From contig NC_091669.1 of the NCBI RefSeq assembly GCF_042453785.1, forward strand, positions 34,613,001 to 34,677,000: DNA of 64,000 nucleotides. Reading direction: 5' to 3'. Shown here piece after piece: positions 33,201 through 45,200 of this stretch. The notes under the pieces are model-generated. The model was given only the letters and a program-made list of their open reading frames with translations, did no database searches and was not told the DNA's origin. A program made the position numbers and the translations under genes. Origin of the DNA: Malus domestica (lineage: Eukaryota; Streptophyta; Magnoliopsida; Rosales; Rosaceae). The first letter of the stretch is position 1. Each line of letters begins with the position of its first letter.

Positions 33201-36200
33201 GTGCTCAGTTCAGTTTCATTGAATCATTGGCAGGAACGTATGAGCTCATACCTTATTACAAGGGGGAAAACACAGTATTTGATGTTTCACCTCCTGTCAT
33301 GTCCATAACTGTTGAGCATCAACATGTGACAGTTCCTCAGAAGTTCCAGGTAAGATGCATAGCGGCCTACGAGGTCAAAATTCAGACATTTGGTGTTTTA
33401 ATATTTGTTGCACAATCTGTCTTCCGGAGATACTTTTGTTTTTTCTATGGCCCTGTTTGGTTCACGTATTACGAGCTTGGGAATGGCTATATAATTTCCC
33501 AATTGTGGTAAGTGCACTCATGTGAATTCTAATCATGTTTATGTCACATGGGTTTCAAACTCCCATTAAGGGGGAAGTTGAAAGAAACTCATTGCCCCCC
33601 TTGGGTTTGCTTCTTACTTGCCTTGCGAAAGCATTTATTGCTCTCTCATCCCTACATTACCCTCATAATTAACTACAACCACAACTTTGTCTAAATATTC
33701 TTGGTGTTTTTTTTTCTTTAATAAGGGTATTATTGAGAAGTAGGAAAAACTTTAATTCCTATTACTACACAAACCAAAATTGGAATGGAAATGAAATGTA
33801 TTTCCTTGTTACCATTTCCTGGCATTTTCAAATAAAGGATTGAAATCATTTCATTCCCAACCTATTAGGAATATGCATGGGAAGTGTATTCCCAAATAAC
33901 TCATTCCATGAACCAAACAGGCCCTTAAAGTATACAAGATTAAACTGTATATAACTACTATAAGTCATTTAGCCTCATTTGGTTTGGGTTAAATCTATTG
34001 ATTGGCTGCCCATCCATCAATGTGAAAGTGTCATTTGCAAGTATGTATACTTGTATAAAGTTATATTACAGATATGTTATTCACACTGATTTCAATTAGA
34101 TTAGATAATTAGAAGCCCCTTCATCCCTTTGAAAATGTTATCTAATTTATTTGTGTATGCTGGCATTAGTTATTCTTGTGTTGTGTTTGGATTTATATTT
34201 GACAGTTTCATCTTCTATATTTTCTTTTGTGTAGGTCACTGGATTTTCTGTTGGGGGACGAGTTGTGGATGGAAATGATGAAGGTGTTGAAGGTGTTAAA
34301 ATTAAAGTTGATGGTCATGAAAGGTCCATCACTGACAAACAAGGATATTACAAGCTTGACCAGGTATGTATCTACCTTTTTCCCTCCCTGTTAGCTTCCT
34401 TTGTTACACAATGAAATAATGAAAAAGCCCAAAAGCTCACGCCCGGTAATTTTATTGAAAAGTTCTGGCATTTCGTTCAACAAATGGCCAATATTTTGGC
34501 TTTTTCACCTCCACCAGAGGAACCGCGATAGTGCCTTGGTGTTTGCTATTGGCTGTTCCTTAAACAGTTATACGAGACAGGGGAAACACAATCTTATTTT
34601 CCTAAGCCTCAACAAAAAAAAAAAAAAAAAAAAACTACATTTTAGCTTCACCCCAACGCATGATATGCCAATGGGAAGAAAGGCATGTATTAAGTCGTCT
34701 CTTTTGAACCATATTGCAAGTGATGGCCTTGCTATGATCAATTGTCTAGGATAGAACATGTAGCTTGGGTGGTCTTTATCCTTTCAAATCAAACGTGTGC
34801 CTTGGGTGGTCTTTATCCTTTCAAATCAAAGGAGCAGGATGAAATTAGAAAGAGATGAGTTGCACTCAAGCTCCTTGCAAAAGATTTACAAGTCCATCCC
34901 TGGTGGTTCTAAACTAGATAACATACTATTGTTGTTGTTATTGGTAATGAATTTAGGTTACTTAGCTGTTGAATGTTGCAGGTTACTTCCAATCGCTATG
35001 CAATAGAAGCCACAAAGGAGCATTACAAGTTCAGCAGTTTGAAGGACTATTTGGTAGAGTATTTTATGAGAATCTGTTTCTGAACTTTTACATTGATTCT
35101 ATAACAAGGTTACCTTCTTATGTGTCATTAGAAGCTTCAATGTTTAGTATTCTGCGTTTAACTAGGGTTTCCATCATAATGAATTGCGCTCTGTTATATT
35201 TTTCTTTCTTACTTTGCTTGCTGATCCAGGTATTACCAAATATGGCTTCAGTTATGGATATTAAAGCAGTTTCCTATGATGTCTGTGGTGTGGTTCAGAT
35301 AGTTAGTGCTGGTTACAAGGCAAAGGTAAAGATCACATTCCCTATGTTCTTCTTTCTATGCTATATGCAGGAATAATATTTTCATATTTAAATTTTAGGT
35401 AGCTTTGACTCGTGGGCGTGGCCCTGAAAATGTCAAACCGCAAGTGAAACAGACTGATGGAAGTGGAAATTTCTGCTTTGAGGTATGTTAGTTTGATGTG
35501 CAATAAGGAGGTGGTCTTTTGTTTCTGGGCGTGTCATTGAGGTTATGATAGAGAACGGGTAACTGGCCCAGTTCTCAACGATTGAAGCCAGAATTAATTA
35601 CTCTTTGCTCCTTTTAGTTTAATTTATACGTGTTTGAAACTGCAAGTGTGAACTTACTACATATGTGAAGTGATGCAAGGTTGTTTGGTCAATGAACTGA
35701 CATGTTCCTGTTTTAGAATCCAGGTCTGATCCTAGGATTGCTTGAACTGCATTAGAATTTTCTATAAAGAAAAGTTCTTTGAACCAACTTAGTCTTTGTA
35801 TGATAAGGTGGAGAAGTACAACTTCTTTATTTTTTTGTGTAAGCAGTTATCAATATAGTAAATTAATTTTGTGCTGTAATTTTTTTTTTGCTTGCTTTGC
35901 TTGCTTTAGGTGGGTTTTCAGCCATGCATTCATTGGCTTATGTATTGTGGATCCAAACTTAACCCCTATTGTGTATGCAATTTACATGTTCTTTGTCTTT
36001 TATGCCCAGGTCCTACCTGGTGAATATCGTTTATCTGCTATAGCAGCTACCCCTGACAGTGCTTCTGGCCTAATGTTTTTGCCGTCTTATATCAATGTTG
36101 CTGTCAAAGGTCCATTATTGAACGTCAAGTTTTCTCAGGTGATTTTTCTTAAATGATACGGATATTTGTTTTCCTATTAAATATAACTTTTTTTTTTAGG

Positions 36201-39200
36201 AATTGTTATTGACACTCCAAAAATCTTATTGTGCACTCCAAACTTTCTATAGTTAGAAAGAAAAATACTTTTATGAATGCACAATTAGATTTTTCGAGTG
36301 CCAATGATAGTTCCCTTTTCTTTTTTATTCTTATTTTTTTATCTTTGAGTCTTCAATGCTTGCACATACTTATATGCACTAAGAGCTGCGTTCTAACATG
36401 AATTAGAATACCTTTTCATACAAGTTCAGATTGATTTTTTTTTTTTTGAAAAGAAACGATAGAATTTTATAAAACGAAAGAATTACAAAAGAGAAAAAGT
36501 AAACCACGTGGAAAAGATATCCACCTGGGGCTATAAGAGAACTAGCAAGGACCCCTAAAGAAAACTAATTGAACAGAGGAAAAGCTAGACCAAATCAAAT
36601 AACGGCTGCTAACAAATCCCTAAAAATAGAAGAGAAATTGTAATCTCTAAACTCCACTGAAACCGAAGCCCAAAGGGCTGCCCAGTGTTTTACTCTATCC
36701 CAAAGCTCCTCAACCCCCACTCCCTTGTAATCCTCAAAGACTCTTTTATTACGCTCCAACCAAATGTTCCAGAAGAGGGCCATCAACAGAGATCCCCACA
36801 AAGTTTTGGCTTTCCTCCCTTTCCCTAGGCCTTCGAATTTAGTGCTTAGGAGCTCAAAACAACCCTTTGGGGTGACCCATCTTGCTCCGGCTTCCTTGAG
36901 CAATTTCCACCAGAGTTGAATGCTATACGGACAATGGAGGAAAACATGGTTGGCGCTTTCCTCCCCGGATTTGCACAAAGTGCACCAATGGGGGGAGAAG
37001 CATGCAAAAGGCATTCGTCTTTGGACTTGATCACAAGTATTAACCTTCCCGAGCGCCACTAGCCACACAAGCATTCGTCTTTGGTCTAGTTATTCATTTG
37101 CCTAGTAATTTATTAGCGCAAATGAGATGGACACAAAACCGCTTCTTCCATCAACATAAAACTCTGAAGTATTCTACATTGTGCTTGCTTATGTTAGATA
37201 TTCAATTTCTCACTATTTTTCTGTTTTGATTTTTCTCTCTTTTTGTCATTAATTAAGGCATTGGTCAATGTACGTGGAACTGTAACCTGCAAGGAGAAGT
37301 GTGGCACATCTGTTTCTGTTATCCTTGTTGGTTTAGCTGGTAAACGTAATGAAGAGAAGAGGACAATTAGTTTGACTGATGAGAGTAGTGATTTTCACTT
37401 CGAAAATGTCATCCCAGGGAAATACAGATTTGAGGTACAGTTATTCGTCTCTGCCCATTACATTTTATTGAATTAGCTTTCATTCGTCTCTGCCCATATG
37501 ATAAAAAAAAAGTTTTAGTCAGAATTAGCATTCATTTGGTATAATTCCTGTTAATATGCTTGTTTTCTTTGGATGTATGTTGTTACTTTAGGTCAAACAC
37601 AATTCAGAAGAATCCACAGCTGTAGAAGATAATTGGTGTTGGGAGAAAAGTTCCATTGATGTGGATGTTGGTGTGGAAGATGTAAAAGGAATTGAATTTG
37701 TTCAAAAAGGTTACTGGCTCAATGTCATTTCCACCCATGATGTAGATGCTTATATGATTCAGCCAGATGGTTCTTCCATTAATTTGAAAATTAAGGTTTG
37801 TTCTGTTATTTAATAAGCCCCCAGTGATCTAAACTAAGTTGCATATGCACCGGCATCTGAATTTTTTTTTTCCTCTTTTTGAATTGCAGAAAGGTTCCCA
37901 GAATATATGTGTAGAATATCCTGGAGTGCATGAACTTCATTTTGTCAACTCGTGTATTTTCTTTGGGAGCTCATCAATTAAGATTGATACTTTAAACCCA
38001 TCGGTATAGTGTTATCTATTTGTTGTTTTTTTTCCCCACTTTTAGTGATCTTGCTTAATTAAAATCTCCTTCCCCTCACATCTTTTATTTATTTTGCAGG
38101 CTATTTATCTGAAAGGAGAAAAGTATCTTGTTAAAGGACAAATCAATGTTTCATCAAGCTCATTTGAGGGCGAGGTACCTGAGAATTTCATTGTGGATAT
38201 TCTGAATGCCGGGGGCAGTATTATAGATGAGACCACAGCTAGGCTCACTTCCAGTGGAAATGATCAAAGTGCTATAGTGTATGAATATTCTGCATGGGCC
38301 AATCGTGGAGAAAGACTTACCTTTGTTCCTAAGGATCCAAGGTTCATAGTTAATTGTTTCTCTTTATAACTGATCAGTCATGGCTCTTGCACATCTCAAA
38401 TGTTTAGATGTGTCTACTACATACTGTCTTTTGGTTTCTTATGAGCACTGAATTGTTACTTTATCCTTTTAAGATTTACTCTCTCTTCTTGCAAAGAAAA
38501 CTTGGTGTAGTCCTGCATTTGTGTTACTGTTTGCTATTACTTCACCATTTTTTGCTTCTGACTCGAGCTATGATGTTTTGCAGAACTGATGAGATGAGGA
38601 AGATCTTGTTTTATCCGAGACAATATCATGTATGTATTGGTTTTGGATTTTCCAACTGAAGAAATGAAAGTCCATTGTTTTTTTTATCGAAGATTAATCT
38701 TGAAACTTTTCTCCTTCAGGTCTTAATTACAATTGATGGCTGCCAAGCTTCAATCCCTCCATTCTCTGGTCGATTGGGTTTATATATTACAGGATCAGTC
38801 TCTCCTCCTCTTTCTGAAGTTCATATTAAGATTCTTGCTGCTGGGGATAGCCACATTGCTCAACTTAAGGACGGTGAAATAGTACTGGAGACTACCACGG
38901 GAATGGATGGCTCTTTTGTTGGCGGACCTTTATATGATGAAGTAACATACCACGTTCAGGCTTCAAAGGTTTGGACATCTACTAAAACCTAATTTACTTT
39001 CTGCAATAAAGTGTCCAGCATGGTGTACTTTTTTTAACCATCTTGAAGGTGATGCATCTGAACATCGATGACTTGATTATTGTTTTTTGCACTTTGTGCA
39101 CTTTTTGGATTCTAGGTGGTGGTTTGTAAAATTTGTTTGGAATTTACAAGGATTAAAACGTGCTGTGTAGGAGACCAAGAAAATCTAGTAAAGCAATTTA

Positions 39201-42200
39201 AGAGATATATAGTTCAGATAGTACTGAGCAACAATGGGATTGTGCACTATTATCCACCCTACTCTCAGATTTGGAAATCAAAAGTTCCTCCGAAGGTTAA
39301 AATACTTGTATGGCTTGTGGCCAATGGGAGTCTCAACACTTGCGACAAAATTCAAAGGAGAAACCCTATGATGTGTTTATCCCCACATTGGTGTAGTTTA
39401 TGTAAAGCTAAGGAGGAGAGTGTAAATCACATCTTTCTTCATTGCTCCTACTCGATACAACTGTGGTGGAAACTGTTTCAGGAGGTTAAAGTAAGTTGGG
39501 TCATTCCTAAAGGGTGTTTTGAGCTACGAAGCACCAATTTCAAGGCACTTGGAAAAGGGAAAAAATCCAAAGCTTTGTGGGGTTGCCTGGTATCGGCAAT
39601 TTTCTGGAATATATGGCTGGAACGCAACAAAAGGATTTTTGAAGACTATACTGGAGTGGGGGCAGAAGTACTTTGGGGGAGAGTTAAATATTGGGCATCT
39701 TTTTGGGCTTCGGTTACTAAAGAGTTTAATAATTGCTCTCTATCTCAAATACTGTGGGATTTGTTAGCAGCAGTTAAGTGAGCTTGGTCTAGAATTGGCT
39801 ACTGTAGCCAATTCCTATTAGGATTTTCCTTTCTAATTTGTTGGTGGACTTCTTATCCACTTCTGTGTTTTTCTCTTTTCTTTAATAAAATTGTTTCTTC
39901 TCAAAAAAAATAGTTCAGATAGTACAAATCTTGGAGACCTTGCACTTCTCTTTGTCTGGAGATTGTAAGTATAAACCTCCCTAGGTAAACTTGTGATTCA
40001 ACAACCTTTTAACTTTTTGACATATTTGTGCCTACTCTTACATCTTTTTGTTTTTCTCATTACGGATAAATTAAATGAAGAACAAATGAGAGGTTGAGAT
40101 CTTTGTTCCATCATTAAGATTCTCTCTTCCTGGCTTGTTACCCTGCAATTCGTTACGGCTTAAGATGGTCAAAGTACATAGATAATACATATGAATGTTT
40201 GGTACACATTTTGTACTGTAATATCAATGATTAAGAGAGGAATGAACTAAGATTATTTTCACTTGTGAGCTGAGTACAAGAAATACGTGAAACTGCAATA
40301 CATTGCTATCAACCTAATGTCTTCCAATTTGTGCAGCCTGGGTATCATTTAAAACAAGTTGGGCCTCATTCCTTTTCTTGTCAGAAGCTTGGCCAAATTT
40401 CTATAAATATTCATTCTAAAGATGATGCTAAAGAGACTATTCCTTCAGTGTTATTATCTTTGAGTGGCGATGATGGCTACAGAAACAACTCGGTATCTGG
40501 AGCTGGTGGAGCATTCTTATTTAACAACTTATTTCCAGGGACATTCTATCTCCGTCCTCTGCTAAAGGTACCCTTCGAGGATATGCATTCTGAATACAAT
40601 ATTCCTATTATCTTCTGGGATATACATGCTAGTTATTCTCCTTTTCTTCCTGTTCCTGTATTCTCTTTCCTTAATCTCCTTGTTTTGGATCTTCAGAATG
40701 TACGAGTTAAGTAATTTTGAATGCATTATGATGTTACAAGACGTGTTCAACAATCATTAATCATGTTACTAAAAAAAAATTATGTTACTTTTATCTGATA
40801 TTTATGGTTGGTCACAAAACTAGTCACACTTGCATTGCTTACCTTTGCTTAGAAATAGAATCTAAAAGAAAACTCAGTTCCACCATGTATCATGCTAAAA
40901 AAAACATTGGAATTAAAATGACTGTAAAGCTAGTTTAGGCAAAAATCCGTAGGATATATATTGTTTTTACAGTTTAAAGTACAATGACATGTTTCTCATT
41001 TTTATCTTTTGACTAGTCCAAAGTACAATGATATTTTTTCAGTTGAAGCTTACTGTATGCATCTTAAAGATTCTGTATATATAGTTATATACACATATAT
41101 ATAATACAGTCATCTATGTTGTGTGCCTGTGTAAATGACATAATTCCTAAGGACTGATGTTTTTGTAATACACACCGGCAAGACATGTATACATCTTATG
41201 TATTTATGTTATATTGTTAGGGTTCTTTACAAAGTTACACTATTTCAAAGATACTTTCAAAAGAGAAATAAAAACTTGTTTATTTCTAATTTTCTACTTT
41301 CAAAAGTAAGTTTTTCTTTCAGGTACCACATGCAATGGGTTTGTAAACTTGTTATGGCTTTGACATTTGCAATTGAGAGTTTTGTTTATATAATTTACAA
41401 GCTAGTTAGCTCTATTTTTCTCATATTATGTTAGTACTGTTAGGCTTCGTTTGATGTTTAGGATTGGCATGGCTTGGATGACTCACTAAATTTAATGAAT
41501 GTTTTATGGAAATATGGATGCCGACTTGCATATTTTGTCCAAGTGAAGATAGAAGATGGAGCAAAGACTTGCATATTTTGTCCAAGCTATACAGGATATG
41601 TATGAAGGAGCAAAGACTGCCGTAAGAACTCATGAAGGACAAACCGAAAGCTTTCCCATAACTGTAGGATTACATCAAGGCTCATCCTTAAGTCCTTACC
41701 TTTTTGCGTTGGTAATGGATGAGTTAACAGGACATATTCAAGGTGATATTCCTTGGTGTATGCTTTTCGCAGACGATATAGTGTTGATAGATGAAACTCA
41801 GGAAGGGGTAAATGCAAAGCTTAACCTTTGGAGAGAAGTGTTGGAATCTAAAGGTCTTCGCCTAAGCCGATCAAAGACAGAATATATGGAGTGCAAGTTC
41901 AGTGCAAATGGAGGCCAAAACGAGTTAGGGGTGAGGATCGGAGATCAAGAAATACCAAAGAGCGACCGTTTTCGTTACCTAGGATCTATCTTGCAAAAGA
42001 ACGGAGAACTAGATGGAGATCTCAACCATAGAATACAAGCTGGATGGATGAAGTGGAAGAGTGCATCCGGCGTGTTGTGTGACCGCCGTATGCCACTGAA
42101 GCTCAAGGGAAAATTTTATAGGACGGCAATAAGGCCGGCGATGCTGTATGGCACAGAATGTTGGGCGGTGAAGCATCAACACGTACACAAAATGGGTGTA

Positions 42201-45200
42201 GCGGAGATGAGGATGCTTCGTTGGATGTGTGGGCACACGAGAAAGGATAAGATTAGGAATGAGGATATCCGGGGTAAAGTAGGAGTAGCCGAAATTGAAG
42301 GAAAGATGAGAGAAAATCGGTTACGGTGGTTTGGACATGTGCAAAGAAGGCCTACTGACGCTCCGATTAGAAGATGCGACTATGGGACAGAGGTTCAGGG
42401 CCGAAGGGGCAGAGGAAGACCTAGGAAAACTTTGGAAGAGACCCTAAGAAAAGACTTAGAGTACTTGGATCTAACGGAGGACATGACACAGGACAGAACA
42501 CAATGGCGTTCTAAGATTCATATAGCCGATCCCACTCAGTGACTTGGATTTTCCAAGTCTCCAACCAAGAAGTTTTCCTCACTCGGGAAATTAAGGGAAC
42601 ATTACCTCAACCTATATGCTCCACTCACAAAGCTTCAACATACAAGCTTCAACAAAAGAAAATTCAAAGAACTTAGCGAAGAAGGCTTTGGTGTATTTAA
42701 CACAATACGTTGAAATGAAGGAAAGCTTATTTATTGATATCCCCGATAAGCTACAAATATGTACATATACTTGAGTCAAAATAAACAAACAAGAGGGAGC
42801 CTTCACAAAGGTTGCTTAGGAGAAGTCTCAGCAGTTGGTAGAGCCCCAGAAAGAGAAGGCACCGGAGGAGGATCATTCGGAGCCTCAGTACTGGACAAAA
42901 CCCTAGAAGGAGGAGGCATCAGAGGTTGATCATTTGGAGCTTCATTACGCGGTACAGCCCCAGAAGACGAAGGCAATAAATGCCTTTGGAACAAACCCAC
43001 AAATCTCTGATGATCAAGTAAAACCTGACCATCAGATTCCTTCATCTGGTCAAGCTTCCTCTTCATGTTTGTAGCATAGTCATGTGCGAGCCGGTGCAAC
43101 TGTTTATTCTCATGCTTGAGCTCTCTAATCTCCTGTTTGAGACTCATCACTTCAGCCGCCAATGATTCAACTTGGCGGGTTCGAGCAAATAGGCGTTGGG
43201 CCATATTAGACACAGAACCTGCACACTGAACACTGAGAGCCAGAGAATCCTTAACAGCCAACTCATCAGACCGTTTGGAAAGTAGTCTGTTATCTTTGGG
43301 AGTGAGAAGGTTCCTGGCCACTACCGCAGCGGTCATATCATTCTTCATCACGGAATCCCCAACGGTAAGAGGACCAGTAGGGGAGACGAAGGATGGGCGC
43401 CATATGTTGTCTGGAGAAGGCGGGGCTGCCTCTTCAACAAGGTTCAAGTCAAAACGACGGTCGGAGGGGCCAGACATTTTCAAAGGTGTTGAAGAGAGAA
43501 GAGGTCGAACAAATCAAGATCTTAGAAGTGCAAGAATGGAGCTTCTACTGGTGGATATTCAAGTGTGCTTTGGAACTTAATGTCAGCCCCTATAAAAATC
43601 TGCACTCGACGAAGCTTCAGAAATCGAAGAGGCGCCTGCTCAGAAATCGAAGAGGCGTTTGCTTTCTCAAAAGCTGGGCTGCTCAGAGACCACGAGGGTC
43701 GATCTCAAAAATCGAAGAGGCGTTTGCTTTCTCAAAAGTTGGGCTGCTCAAAGACCACGAAGGCCGATCTCAGAAATCGAAGAGGCTTGCTTTCTCAAAA
43801 GCTGGGATGCTCAGAGACCACGAGGGCCGATCTCAGAAATCGAAGAGGCACCTACTTTTCCAGCCTTGTCAGCACCTGTCACACGCACACTCAGCTTTGC
43901 GGAAATTATGGGCATTCTGTCGAAGATTTCTGACGAAGTAGAAAGCACATGAATCGTACTGTTCAATCACCCACTTCCCACACGCAACAGTAGCTCATGG
44001 GTACCACAGATAACTTTGCCAAAGTTCTCTGACAAAGTTGAGACACGTGAAGCTTGCAGCTCCCACTACATCGCTCTGACCAAGAAGGGTAAAAGAATTG
44101 CAAAGAAACAACACTAACAAAGTTTAAACACATAAATTTTGAAGGTCTAGCTACCATATTATTACCCACAAGGGTAAAGGAACAGTACCACTGCTGGATA
44201 ATTGGAAAGTCCCGGTGTGTCAACCTCTGTGCTTCGTGGCAAGGTAGACTAGCAAACATGCCCAACCTGTACTCACATTCGAGAAAACACTCCCAACAAG
44301 ATTGCTTGCTCCAAAATCGAAGAGGCACCGCCCTCCGAATCTCGAGAGCCAGACTCCCAACATGATTACTTTCTCAAAAATCGAAGAGAGGGTAAAGGAA
44401 CAGTACCACTGCTGGATAATTGGAAAGTCCCTGTGTGTCAACCTTTGTGCTTCGTGGCAAGGTAGACTAGCAAACATGCCCAACCTTTACTCACATTCGA
44501 GAAAACACTCCCAACAAGATTGCTTGCTCCAAAATCGAAGAGGCACTGCCCTCCGAATCTCGAGAGCCAGACTCCCAACATGATTACTTTCTCAAAAATC
44601 GAAGAGAGGGTAAAGGAACAGTACCACTGCTGGATAATTGGAAAGTCCCTGTGTGTCAACCTCTGTGCTTCGTGGCAAGGTAGACTAGCAAACACGTCCA
44701 ACCTTTACTCACATTCGAGAAAACACTCCCAACAAGATTGCTTGCTCCAAAATCGAAGAGGCACCGTCCTCCGAATCTCGAGAGCCAGACTCCCAGCATG
44801 ATTACTTTCTCAAAAATCGAAGAGACACCGCTCTTCGAATCTCGAGAGCCAGACCCCCAGCAGGATTGCTTTCTCAAAAATCGAAGAGGCATCGTTCTCC
44901 GAATCTCGAGAGCCAGATCCCCGACAGGATTGCTTGTTCGAAAATCGAAGAGGCACCACTTTCCCAACTTCAAGAGCTGGATCTCCTTGGATAAAGCTTG
45001 TCTGTAATCTTCACACGCAACATCAGCTTTCCAGATACCACAGACCACTTTTTCAAAGTGCTCTGACAGAGTTAAAACATGTGAAGCTGGCAGCTTCCAC
45101 TACCGTGCTATAACCAAGCAGGGTAAAGGAATAGCATTATTACTTGATGTTAGGGAGACTCCTATATATGTCGACCTCCATCCCTAACGGACAGGCAGAC

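Noticed and set aside
34401-34754. 117-codon frame in NOMO intron 11
   Set aside because: It crosses a 20-A run and lacks any domain; intronic chance frame.
43393-43952. Overlapping plus-strand frames across the 65-bp array (182, 122 and 97 codons)
   Set aside because: All three frames are open because the repeat lacks stops; the same peptide is repeated, with no domain.
43615-45000. CRISPR-like regular repeats
   Set aside because: Spacers are themselves repeated and the DNA is eukaryotic; these are minisatellites in a retroelement.
44220-45048. Repeated 87-130-codon minus-strand frames with [15 protein letters not shown]
   Set aside because: They recur at 218-bp steps as products of the tandem array, not separate genes.
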